Positions 43,262 to 51,240 of a DNA stretch of 64,000 nt are shown piece after piece. The position numbers were made by a program, and so were the translations under genes. How positions within the stretch are numbered: position 1 is the stretch's first letter; every line of letters starts with the position of its first letter. This DNA is from Anaerosporobacter sp031551385 (GTDB lineage Bacteria; Bacillota; Clostridia; Lachnospirales; Lachnospiraceae): assembly GCF_031551385.1 (NCBI RefSeq), contig NZ_JAVBNS010000045.1:19402-83401 (forward strand). Reading direction: 5' to 3'. The notes under the pieces are model-generated. The model was not told the DNA's origin. It saw nothing but the letters and a program-made list of their open reading frames with translations, and did not search any database.

Positions 43262-44611
43262 ATGGAATCAAGAGTATCGTTTGATTACTCAGCAGCTAAA
43301 AGTTATATCTCTGCTGAAGAGATGAACATGATGGAAGCAATCGCTGAGAACGCAAAAAAACAATTAGTTAGTAAAACAGGAGCAGGAAATGACTTTTTAG
43401 GTTGGATTGACCTTCCTGTTAACTACGATAAAGAAGAGTTTGCTAGAATGCAAGAAGCATCAAAGAAAATTCAAAGCGATTCTGAAGTTTTATTAGTTAT
43501 TGGTATCGGTGGATCATACTTAGGAGCTAGAGCGGCAATTGAATTCTTACGCCACAGTTTTTACAATTCCGTTTCAAAAGAAGTTAGAAAAACTCCTGAG
43601 ATTTATTATGTAGGAAATAACATTAGTAGTACATATATTAGCCATTTAATTGAAACAATCGGCGATAGAGATTTCTCTGTTAACATTATCAGTAAATCTG
43701 GTACAACAACAGAACCAGCAATCGCTTTCCGTGTATTCAAGAAATTATTAATTGAAAAATACGGAAAAGAAGAAGCTGCAAAACGTATCTACGCTACAAC
43801 AGATAAGGCAAAAGGAGCTCTTAAAAACCTTGCAAATGAAGAAGGTTATGAAAGCTTCGTAGTTCCTGATGATGTTGGTGGTAGATTCTCTGTATTAACA
43901 GCAGTAGGCTTATTACCAATCGCTGTTAGTGGTGCTGACATTACGAAGTTAATGGAAGGTGCTGCAAGCATGAGAGAACGTTGCCTTAACAACTCATTTG
44001 AAGAAAATGATGCTGTTTTATATGCAACAGTTCGTAACATCTTATTAAGAAAAGGTAAGAACATTGAAATCTTAGCGAACTATGAGCCAGCTCTTCATTA
44101 TGTAAATGAATGGTGGAAACAATTATACGGTGAAAGTGAAGGTAAGGATAAGAAGGGTATCTTCCCAGCAGCAGTTGATTTAACAACAGATCTTCACTCT
44201 ATGGGACAATTTATTCAAGATGGACAAAGAACTATGTTCGAAACTGTAGTTAATCTTGAAAAATCAACTTGTGAACTTATCTTAGAGGAAGAAGATGTTG
44301 ATTTAGACGGACTTAATTACCTTGCGGGCAAATCTGTTGATTTCGTTAATAAGAGTGCAATGAAAGGTACTTTATTAGCACATACAGATGGTGATGTTCC
44401 AAACCTTATCGTTAATTTACCAGAACAAAATGAATTCTATTTAGGTGAATTATTCTACTTCTTTGAATTTGCTTGTGGTGTAAGTGGATATATCTTAGGT
44501 GTTAATCCATTTGATCAACCAGGTGTTGAAAGCTACAAGGCAAACATGTTTGCTTTACTTGGAAAACCTGGATTTGAAGCACAAAGAGAAGAGTTATTAA
44601 AGAGATTATAA
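43262..44611 (+). CDS. pgi: Glucose-6-phosphate isomerase
   Basis: This 449-residue glycolytic enzyme interconverts glucose-6-P and fructose-6-P. Motifs seen are VIGIGGSYLGARAAIEF, the sugar-phosphate loop ISKSGTTTEPA, DVGGRFSVLTAVGLLP and the C-terminal GVNPFDQPGVESYK. The length fits the short bacterial PGI class. AAAGGAG precedes the ATG. Its codons favour a few well-used forms, as for a highly expressed gene. Confidence 0.97.
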   Translation: MESRVSFDYSAAKSYISAEEMNMMEAIAENAKKQLVSKTGAGNDFLGWIDLPVNYDKEEFARMQEASKKIQSDSEVLLVIGIGGSYLGARAAIEFLRHSFYNSVSKEVRKTPEIYYVGNNISSTYISHLIETIGDRDFSVNIISKSGTTTEPAIAFRVFKKLLIEKYGKEEAAKRIYATTDKAKGALKNLANEEGYESFVVPDDVGGRFSVLTAVGLLPIAVSGADITKLMEGAASMRERCLNNSFEENDAVLYATVRNILLRKGKNIEILANYEPALHYVNEWWKQLYGESEGKDKKGIFPAAVDLTTDLHSMGQFIQDGQRTMFETVVNLEKSTCELILEEEDVDLDGLNYLAGKSVDFVNKSAMKGTLLAHTDGDVPNLIVNLPEQNEFYLGELFYFFEFACGVSGYILGVNPFDQPGVESYKANMFALLGKPGFEAQREELLKRL

Positions 44612-44642
44612 TAATAACATAGAGAATTTGTTATTAGATATA

Positions 44643-44684
44643 GAGGCTATCCACTAAGTTTATGAAGGCTTGATGGATAGCCTC
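44643..44684 (+). terminator. Terminator of pgi
   Basis: GAGGCTATCCA (44643-44653) and TGGATAGCCTC (44674-44684) form a perfect 11-bp stem. Confidence 0.72.
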
Positions 44685-44873
44685 ATTCATTTGTGAAAAT
44701 AGTAAATATTACATGTTGAATTATTACACCAAAGAGGTAGAATATTTGCGTAATAAAAGAATTGATTTTTTATATATACCATGTGATAATGACAATAGAG
44801 AGTGGGACATGTGTACCACAAGTAGGTGAGCATGGTAAATAGTTGTACGTAAGGAGTGCAAAGGAGGAGTAGT

Positions 44874-46199
44874 ATGGCGAAAGATTTAACAAGTGGAAGC
44901 CCAACGCGGCTTATATTGACGTATTCTGTGCCATTGCTAATAGGAAATATATTTCAGCAGTTATACAGTATGGCAGATACCATAATAGTAGGAAAGTGTC
45001 TTGGAGTAGATGCCCTAGCAGCAGTCGGTGCAACAGGTGGATTGTCATTTTTAATTATTGGATTTTTAATTGGTTTAACAAGTGGTTTTGCAGTAATTGT
45101 TGCACAGAGGTTTGGGGCAAAAGATATGGAGGGGTTACGCCGTTCCGTTGGAACTTCAACGATTCTATGTGTATTTACCACAATTGTTTTAACCGCACTA
45201 AGTTTATTGACCTCAAAACCATTGCTTAAACTTATGAACACACCAGATAACATTATGGCAGATTCACAAAGGTATATTAATATTATATTCATAGGTATTG
45301 TATGTACAATGTTTTATAATATGATGGCATGTATTTTGCGTGCAATTGGAGATAGCAAAACACCACTTTACTTTTTAATTGTATCTTCCATATTAAATAT
45401 TGTACTTGACTTAGTATTTATTCTTAACTTTAACATGGGTGTGGCAGGTGCTGCTTGGGCAACTGTTATATCACAAGCTGTTTCGGGTATATTGTGTCTA
45501 TTCTATACAATGAAGAAGTATGATATATTGAAGTTATCAAAACAGGATTTTACCTACAATTCTAATTTTGCTTGGAGACATTGGAAGTTAGGATTACCAA
45601 TGGCATTGCAATTCTCTGTAACAGCAATCGGCGTTCTTATATTACAAGGAGCATTGAATCTGTTTGGTTCTACAAAGATTGCAGCATATACAGCCGCATG
45701 TAAGGTAGAACAACTTGTAACACAACCAGCAGGTACATTCGGTGTTACAATGGCAAACTATGCAGGACAAAATCTTGGAGCAGGTAGAATTGACAGAGTA
45801 AAAGAAGGTGTTAAGAAATGTTTGAGACTTACACTTATATTCGCAGTAGCAGCGAGTGCAATTCTATTACTCTTTGGCAAACCATTGACAGGTTTGTTTG
45901 TAGATGGAAAAGAAGTAGAAGTGTTTGAAAGTGCTCAAGTGTATCTAACAGTAATTGCGATTTTCTTGCCAGCTCTTAATGTGTTGTTTGTATATCGTAA
46001 TGCATTGCAAGGTGTTGGACGTAGTTTTATGCCATTTATGGCAGGTGTATTTGAGTTAGTTGCAAGAACAATATGTGCATTCACATTGCCTGCAATAATA
46101 GGATTTACAGGTATTTGCTTAGCTGGTCCAATTGCATGGCTTGCAGCAGCGATACCACTAGCAGTTACCTACTATAAGACGATTAAGCAGTTTGACTAG
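44874..46199 (+). CDS. MATE-family efflux transporter
   Basis: This 441-residue protein has twelve predicted helices in two homologous halves. Typical segments are SVPLLIGNIFQQLYSMADTIIVGK, GVDALAAVGATG, and in the second half GALNLFGSTKIAAYTAACKVEQLVTQPAGTFG and NYAGQNLGAGR. It exports drugs or metabolites using an ion gradient; the substrate is unknown. ATG 44874 is chosen, with AAAGGAGG close upstream, over an in-frame start six codons earlier. Confidence 0.95.
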   Translation: MAKDLTSGSPTRLILTYSVPLLIGNIFQQLYSMADTIIVGKCLGVDALAAVGATGGLSFLIIGFLIGLTSGFAVIVAQRFGAKDMEGLRRSVGTSTILCVFTTIVLTALSLLTSKPLLKLMNTPDNIMADSQRYINIIFIGIVCTMFYNMMACILRAIGDSKTPLYFLIVSSILNIVLDLVFILNFNMGVAGAAWATVISQAVSGILCLFYTMKKYDILKLSKQDFTYNSNFAWRHWKLGLPMALQFSVTAIGVLILQGALNLFGSTKIAAYTAACKVEQLVTQPAGTFGVTMANYAGQNLGAGRIDRVKEGVKKCLRLTLIFAVAASAILLLFGKPLTGLFVDGKEVEVFESAQVYLTVIAIFLPALNVLFVYRNALQGVGRSFMPFMAGVFELVARTICAFTLPAIIGFTGICLAGPIAWLAAAIPLAVTYYKTIKQFD

Positions 46200-46283
46200 G
46201 AGTATAGGTTGGGATTCTGTTGCTGTGAACGTTATGTGTGAATAGGAACTGACGAATGCTTATGATTAGATAATAAAATTGAT

Positions 46284-46312
46284 TTGACAATTAATAAAAA
46301 TAGGAATACAAT
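46284..46312 (+). promoter_or_regulatory. Promoter of the zinc regulator/transport genes, overlapping an inverted repeat
   Basis: TTGACA (46284-46289) and TACAAT (46307-46312) are exactly 17 bases apart. The -10 lies inside the left arm of the hairpin at 46305-46342, so that repeat could serve as operator for the Fur-family protein encoded next. Confidence 0.6.
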
Positions 46313-46348
46313 ATGAAATTGAAATCGGATTTCATATTGTATTTTTTT
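46305..46348 (+). terminator. Inverted repeat with T tract; terminator and possible operator
   Basis: AATACAATATGAAAT (46305-46319) and ATTTCATATTGTATT (46329-46343) form a perfect 15-bp stem followed by a T run. It can end transcription from the MATE gene. Transcripts from the overlapping promoter would start within the left arm and so probably escape it. Confidence 0.65.
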
Positions 46349-46408
46349 GTTTATAAAAAAGATATGTCGCTTATGCGTTAATTAGTTTGTAGATAGGAGG
46401 CTTTGGTT

Positions 46409-46825
46409 GTGGCCGTTTCGAATGAATATAGAACAAAGCAAAGAGAGATTATTCAAAATTATCTTGAGAATCACGGAGAATGTCATGTAACGATTGATGA
46501 AGTGTTAGGTTATCTACGTGAAAACGAGATTTCTGTGGGTAGGACTACCATTTATAGATATATGGAAAAATTGACTGAGGCAGGGACTTTAAGGAAATAC
46601 TTCTTAGAGGAAGGCATGGGTGCTTGCTATCAATATGTTGGTAAGAACAAGGAATGCAAGTCGCATTTTCATCTAAAATGTATTAAGTGTGGTGTTTTGC
46701 TACATGTAGCATGTGATTATTTGGCTGGAGCAGACAGACATATTTTGCAGGAACATGGCTTTGAAATTGACAATACAAAAACTGTTTTTTATGGTTGGTG
46801 TAAAGTATGTAAGGAAGAGAAATAA
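46409..46825 (+). CDS. zur: Fur-family metalloregulator, probably zinc-responsive (Zur-like)
   Basis: This 138-residue protein has an N-terminal winged helix (TIDEVLGYLRENEISVGRTTIYRYMEKL) and a C-terminal dimer domain. The latter has the HFHLKCIKCG metal site and the CKVC pair that forms the structural zinc site with CIKC. The gene lies directly before znuA-znuC-znuB, which argues for zinc rather than iron. GTG 46409 is chosen, with AGGAGG eight bases upstream; the earlier TTG is only two bases from that site. Confidence 0.88.
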   Translation: MAVSNEYRTKQREIIQNYLENHGECHVTIDEVLGYLRENEISVGRTTIYRYMEKLTEAGTLRKYFLEEGMGACYQYVGKNKECKSHFHLKCIKCGVLLHVACDYLAGADRHILQEHGFEIDNTKTVFYGWCKVCKEEK

Positions 46826-46867
46826 ATAGTAAACAAAAAAGTTTTATGGAAAGGTAATTATATAGAT

Positions 46868-47842
46868 ATGAAATGTTATAGAAAATTAGGAGCAGTAATA
46901 AGCATATTATGTATGATAAGTTTATTCGTAGTAGGTTGCTCTAACTCAGAGACAACAAACAGTAAGGGAGCAGAAAGTGACAGTGCTTCTAAGATTAAAG
47001 TAGTAACGACATTATTTCCACAGTATGATTTTGTGAATGAAGTGGGAAAGGATGCGGTAGAGGTTACAATGTTATTAAAACCAGGTGTGGAGAGTCATAC
47101 GTATGAGCCAGCACCAAGTGATATTGTTAAAATCAATAAGGCAGATATCTTCCTATATACGGGTGATGAGATGGAACCTTGGGTAGCGAAGATTCTGGAC
47201 AGTTTGGATAGTGATGTTATGATAGTAGATTTGTCTAAGAATATCACGCTTGAGAAAGTAGAAGATCATGACGATGAGGAGGAACATGAGCATGAGGAAG
47301 AAGATCATGTACATTCCTATGACCCTCATATCTGGACGAATCCGTTGAATGCGAAGATTATGGTTGAGGATATCACAAAGGCATTGTGTGAAGTCAATGA
47401 AGCGAATAAGGCAATATTTGAAGAGAATGCAAAAGCATATCTTAGTGAGCTTGACCAATTAGATCAAGATATAAGAGTGGCAGTATCAGAGGCAAAGAGA
47501 AGCGAAGTTGTGTTCGGTGGAAGATTTGCATTTTATTATTTCTTTGAAGAATATGGGCTAGATTACATTGCGGCATATGATTCTTGCTCTTCTGAAACAG
47601 AACCAAGTGCAAAAACAATTGCAAGGATTATTGATACCGTGAAGGAAAAACAGATACCTGTCATTTTCTATGAGGAGTTTGCGAATCCTAAAGTAGCAGA
47701 ATCTATTGCAAGTGCGACTGGGGCGAAGACGTTATTACTACACTCTTGCCATAATGTATCTACAGATGATTATAAAGATGGTGCGACCTATCTGAGTTTG
47801 ATGTATCAAAATCTTGAAAACCTGAAGGAGGCTCTTAATTAG
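46868..47842 (+). CDS. znuA: Zinc ABC transporter substrate-binding lipoprotein (ZnuA/AdcA-like)
   Basis: This 324-residue protein has a lipoprotein signal with lipobox VVGC (Cys24). The cluster A-I fold includes a metal-binding His in ESHTYEPAPSD, an acidic His-rich loop (HDDEEEHEHEEEDHVH) that is the mark of zinc-binding members, DPHIWTNP with the second His, and FYEEFANPKVAESIA. It captures zinc outside the membrane and hands it to ZnuB. It is 42 bases after zur and one base before znuC. Confidence 0.95.
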   Translation: MKCYRKLGAVISILCMISLFVVGCSNSETTNSKGAESDSASKIKVVTTLFPQYDFVNEVGKDAVEVTMLLKPGVESHTYEPAPSDIVKINKADIFLYTGDEMEPWVAKILDSLDSDVMIVDLSKNITLEKVEDHDDEEEHEHEEEDHVHSYDPHIWTNPLNAKIMVEDITKALCEVNEANKAIFEENAKAYLSELDQLDQDIRVAVSEAKRSEVVFGGRFAFYYFFEEYGLDYIAAYDSCSSETEPSAKTIARIIDTVKEKQIPVIFYEEFANPKVAESIASATGAKTLLLHSCHNVSTDDYKDGATYLSLMYQNLENLKEALN

Positions 47843-47843
47843 T

Positions 47844-48551
47844 ATGAGTATTGTTACGTGCAAAGATATGAGTATTGAGTATGACGGAAGAGTAGCCGTT
47901 GACCAAGTTAGTTTTACAATTGAACAAGGAGACTATCTTTGCATAGTAGGAGAAAATGGTTCAGGTAAAAGTACTTTAGTAAAGGGGCTCATGGGTTTGG
48001 TAAAAAGAAAATCAGGTGAGTTAGAGATAGACAAGGAGCTTACTCCAGGTGGAATCGGCTATCTTCCACAGCAAACAGAACTACAAAAGGATTTCCCTGC
48101 TTCGGTATATGAAGTTGTGTTATCTGGTTGCATTAAGAGTAAAGGGTTAAGACCTTTTTACAATGCCAAAGAAAAAGCGCGTGTAAAGGATAACTTAAAA
48201 CGTCTGCAAATATATGATTTAAAGCATAAGAGTTACCGTGAACTATCTGGTGGTCAACAGCAAAGAGTATTGCTTGCAAGAGCTCTTTGTGCGACCGATT
48301 CCTTGCTTGTATTAGATGAGCCGGTTACAGGACTAGACCCTGTTGTTACAGCGGAACTTTATGATATTATTGAAGAATTGAATCGAAGAGATCATGTTAC
48401 GATTATTATGGTTTCCCATGATGTTCGTATGGCGATAAAGAGTGCGAATAAGATACTACAGATGGGACAGAAAGTATTATTCTTTGGGGAAACGAAAGAA
48501 TATATGAATACAGACTATGCAAAAGCATTGTTAGGAGGGGGGCATAAATGA
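47844..48551 (+). CDS. znuC: Zinc ABC transporter ATP-binding protein
   Basis: This 235-residue ABC ATPase has Walker A GENGSGKSTL, Q-loop LPQQTELQ, signature LSGGQQQRVLLARAL, Walker B LLVLDEPVTGLDP and switch His in MVSHDV. It powers zinc uptake with ZnuB. GGAGG of the znuA end is its ribosome binding site, and it overlaps znuB by four bases (ATGA). Confidence 0.95.
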   Translation: MSIVTCKDMSIEYDGRVAVDQVSFTIEQGDYLCIVGENGSGKSTLVKGLMGLVKRKSGELEIDKELTPGGIGYLPQQTELQKDFPASVYEVVLSGCIKSKGLRPFYNAKEKARVKDNLKRLQIYDLKHKSYRELSGGQQQRVLLARALCATDSLLVLDEPVTGLDPVVTAELYDIIEELNRRDHVTIIMVSHDVRMAIKSANKILQMGQKVLFFGETKEYMNTDYAKALLGGGHK

Positions 48552-49357
48552 TACAGACATTACAAGAGATGCTATCATATCCATTCATATCGAGGGCAGT
48601 TATTGTTGGTATATTAGTATCATTATGTGCTGCCTTACTAGGTGTGAGCTTGGTGTTAAAGCGTTTCTCTATGATTGGCGATGGTTTATCACATGTATCG
48701 TTTGGTGCTTTGGCAATTGCAATGGCTATGAATATTGCACCACTCAAACTGAGTATTCCGGTTGTTATTGTTGCTGCATTCTTCTTATTACGACTTAGTA
48801 GCAACAGTAAAATTAAAGGGGATGCCCTAATTGCTTTAATTTCTAGTAGTGCTTTAGCAATTGGCGTTATTGTAATTTCAAGAACATCGGGTATGAATGC
48901 GGATATCGACAGTTACATGTTCGGTAGTATACTGGCGATGAGTGATGATGATGTGAAGCTGAGCATATTGCTATCCATCACCGTTCTTATTTTGTTTATT
49001 GCATTCTATCACCAATTATTTAATGTTACCTTTGATGAAAATTTCTCAAAGGCAGCAGGTATCAATGTTTCCGTGTACAATATGTTAATTGCCATCTTAA
49101 CTGCAATTACAATTGTGTTGGGAATGCGTATGATGGGAGCGATGTTGATATCAAGCTTGATTATATTCCCAGCATTGAGTTCCATGCGAATCTTTCGAAG
49201 TTTCCGTTCTGTAATTATTAGTTCGGCGGTGATGTCGGTGATTTGCTTTATCATTGGTATGGTGTTGTCGTATCAATATTCGATACCAGTTGGAGCAAGT
49301 GTTGTTGTAGTGAATCTAGGTGTATTGATATTGTGTTCTTTGGTTGGGAAACATTGA
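48548..49357 (+). CDS. znuB: Zinc ABC transporter permease
   Basis: This 269-residue ABC-3 family permease has about eight helices. Family segments are SLVLKRFSMIGDGLSHVSFGALA, SSALAIGVIVIS and GMRMMGAMLISSLIIFPALSSM. It forms the zinc channel of the importer. Its last codons coincide with the left edge of the long-hairpin element. Confidence 0.94.
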   Translation: MIQTLQEMLSYPFISRAVIVGILVSLCAALLGVSLVLKRFSMIGDGLSHVSFGALAIAMAMNIAPLKLSIPVVIVAAFFLLRLSSNSKIKGDALIALISSSALAIGVIVISRTSGMNADIDSYMFGSILAMSDDDVKLSILLSITVLILFIAFYHQLFNVTFDENFSKAAGINVSVYNMLIAILTAITIVLGMRMMGAMLISSLIIFPALSSMRIFRSFRSVIISSAVMSVICFIIGMVLSYQYSIPVGASVVVVNLGVLILCSLVGKH

Positions 49358-49835
49358 TTTGGGTGTCAAACGGTTTATTTTCTCATTCGAATGAATACTA
49401 GGAAATATTTATTCATTTATAGGTTATTCATATACTTGTGTGCAATACATTTCGATGCAAAACTTTTATGTTTAAGAGCTTCTTTGTTGCTACCCTATAA
49501 TACGAAACACGCTATACACCTAAGTACTTCTAAGTGTGTAAGGAAACGTTTGTCGAAAGCTTACGGAAACGCCTTCGATTCGGCATCCTGCCTCAGCTCA
49601 GGCTGGCTCGGCGTCCATGCCTCGCCTTCCTAGGTTGTAGATATACACACTAAGAAGTACTATAGGTGTTCCGCTACCGTTTCTTAACTATAGGACAGCA
49701 ACAAAGAAGCAAGAGAGGTAATGAAGTTTTGCAATTCTATTGTACTGATACACAAGTATAGGTAAATTAATTGATGAATAAATATAGCCTAGCATTCATT
49801 GTCAAAGTTATTCTTAACCTTTTGACAACCAAATC
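49356..49835. repeat. 480-base long-hairpin element (MITE-like or structured RNA), copy A
   Basis: Nearly the whole stretch is self-complementary. Left end GATTTGGGTGTCAAACGG matches the reverse complement of right end CCTTTTGACAACCAAATC. Further pairs include GCTTCTTTGTTGCT (about 49480) with AGCAACAAAGAAGC (about 49700) and the ACACCTA...GTACTTCT...AGTGTGT block (about 49516-49540) with 49645-49670. The apex (49560-49640) is GC-rich with its own small hairpins, including CCTGCCTCAGCTCAGGCTGG. No convincing gene lies inside. The left half recurs at the right end of the window. Confidence 0.75.
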
Positions 49836-49846
49836 AACATTAAATA

Positions 49847-49941
49847 AATAACGCTCCATAGAGAGTGCATATGTAAGATGAAATTAACATCCTTGGATGT
49901 AATTCGGATTTATATGTGCGTTTTCTACGGAGCGTATTATA
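49847..49941. repeat. Second long imperfect hairpin (about 95 bases)
   Basis: AATAACGCTCCATAGA to ACATCC (49847-49892) pairs with GGATGT to AGCGTATT (49895-49938) around the loop TT, with several mismatches. It lies right after copy A of the long-hairpin element and ten bases before the stop of the minus-strand gene, so it may act as its terminator. Confidence 0.65.
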
Positions 49942-49951
49942 TTGGAATTTT

Positions 49952-50221
49952 TTAATCTTCTTCTATTACCTGAATTTCAAGATAATCAAAATCAATTTGG
50001 TCTATAAAGTTGTCCTTTATAAAGCGTGTTTTATCATGGCGTTTGAAATCGTCAATATTACAGTCTAGCCATATTGGTTTTGATAAATCAAATTCATAGC
50101 AGATGGTATCGATTGCTTCATATATCTTTTTGGTACGGTTTAAGGTAGAATCGTCATTTTCAACCGTGAAATCTCGTAGCATTCTATTGTTTAGGAATAT
50201 CTTTCCCCATAAGCGGAACAT
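49952..50221 (-). CDS. 89-residue conserved-looking small protein, unknown function
   Basis: This small acidic cytoplasmic protein starts MFRLWGKIFLNNRML and ends LEIQVIEED. It shows an alternating strand/helix pattern with no membrane segment or Cys pair. The sequence is well-formed and AAGGAG lies before the ATG, so I take it as real. I do not recognise a family. Confidence 0.65.
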   Translation of the reverse strand: MFRLWGKIFLNNRMLRDFTVENDDSTLNRTKKIYEAIDTICYEFDLSKPIWLDCNIDDFKRHDKTRFIKDNFIDQIDFDYLEIQVIEED

Positions 50222-50260
50222 AGGTGGTCTCCTTTCGGTTTTGTGTTATCCATGGGTAGT

Positions 50261-50320
50261 CGCGAAACTCAATTTACGTTAATCAAGAAGCAGTCAAGTG
50301 TATTGAGAGTTTCACAATTA
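50261..50320. repeat. Dispersed intergenic inverted repeat, copy 3
   Basis: GAAACTCAAT (50264-50273) pairs with ATTGAGAGTTTC (50302-50313) with a 2-base bulge. AAGAAGCAGTCAAG in the loop matches AAGAAGCTGGCAAG in the reverse complement of copy 2, and CAGTCAAGT matches copy 1. Between here and the niaR promoter (50321-50499) I see nothing distinctive. Confidence 0.6.
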
Positions 50321-50499
50321 TCTATGGTTGCCAGTTGTATAAAAATCAAATATGATAAATCGGAATAATTTAAATGCAAAAAAGCTTCAAGGAATTTTAG
50401 TATAACATTAAAATTCTTTTTTTTGTAGTCCTAAATTGGTTAGTGAAATAAAAAAAGTTATGTCGAATGTAAAGACTTTGTGCATACGTGCATTACTCC

Positions 50500-50528
50500 T
50501 TGAAAAAGCCCCACAAAGACGATATAAT
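50500..50528 (+). promoter_or_regulatory. niaR promoter
   Basis: TTGAAA (50500-50505) and TATAAT (50523-50528) are 17 bases apart, 63 bases before the start codon. Confidence 0.7.
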
Positions 50529-50590
50529 CGGATTTAGAGAGAAAAATAGTGGCAAGTAATAAATGAAATCAGGGCATTAGGGGGATAATT

Positions 50591-51103
50591 ATGGAGGGTC
50601 CAGAAAGAAGAGAAAAGTTAATAGCTATCTTGGAAGATAGAAAAGGGAAATCAATTTCGGGGAGTGAAATTGCAAGGGAGCTTGGAGTTAGTAGGCAGAT
50701 TATTGTGCAGGATATTGCATTGCTACGAGCGGCAAATAAGAATATCGTATCTACGACGAAGGGATATTTATTACATCGTCAGGAAACAGGGATTGTTAGT
50801 CGTTGCTTCTTAGTGAGACATTCTACGGAGCAGATTGAAGATGAACTTTGTACCATTGTAGACCATGGGGGAAAAATATTAGATGTTATTGTAAGACATG
50901 ATATCTATGGGGAAATACGAACTGACTTGATTATATCCAATCGAGAGGATGTATATGCGTTTGTGAAGAGAGTAAATGAAAATCAGACAGTACCACTGAA
51001 AGAATTAACAGATGGTACGCATCTTCATACGGTAGAAGCAAGTAATGAATATATTTTAGATAGTATAGAAGAAGCATTAAGAGCAAAAGATTATTTAGTG
51101 TGA
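50591..51103 (+). CDS. niaR: Niacin-responsive transcriptional repressor NiaR (HTH-3H)
   Basis: This 170-residue protein has an N-terminal helix-turn-helix (KSISGSEIARELGVSRQIIVQDIALLRA) and a C-terminal 3H domain with its conserved histidines in FLVRHSTEQIEDEL, VRHDIYGEI and DGTHLHTVEA, which bind metal and nicotinic acid. It represses NAD salvage and biosynthesis genes. No nad or niaX gene lies close by, so its targets are elsewhere. Confidence 0.92.
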   Translation: MEGPERREKLIAILEDRKGKSISGSEIARELGVSRQIIVQDIALLRAANKNIVSTTKGYLLHRQETGIVSRCFLVRHSTEQIEDELCTIVDHGGKILDVIVRHDIYGEIRTDLIISNREDVYAFVKRVNENQTVPLKELTDGTHLHTVEASNEYILDSIEEALRAKDYLV

Positions 51104-51240
51104 ATTCTGTCTCTAATTATAGAAAACAAGAGTAAATTATAGTATAATTGTTGGTAACTGTATGATAACTGTTAAAAAGAAATTACTGCAAGATGTTTTC
51201 AACGAGTGAACGTTATAAATAATCAAAAGGAGAACTGCAT

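Noticed and set aside
49550..49557. Spo0A box TTGTCGAA in the long-hairpin element
   Set aside because: A perfect 8-mer, but about two are expected by chance in this length and it lies inside a repeat not near a promoter.
49391..49633. 80-residue open frame inside the long-hairpin element
   Set aside because: It has no ribosome binding site, runs through both the AT-rich arm and the GC-rich apex, and is most simply chance within a palindromic repeat.
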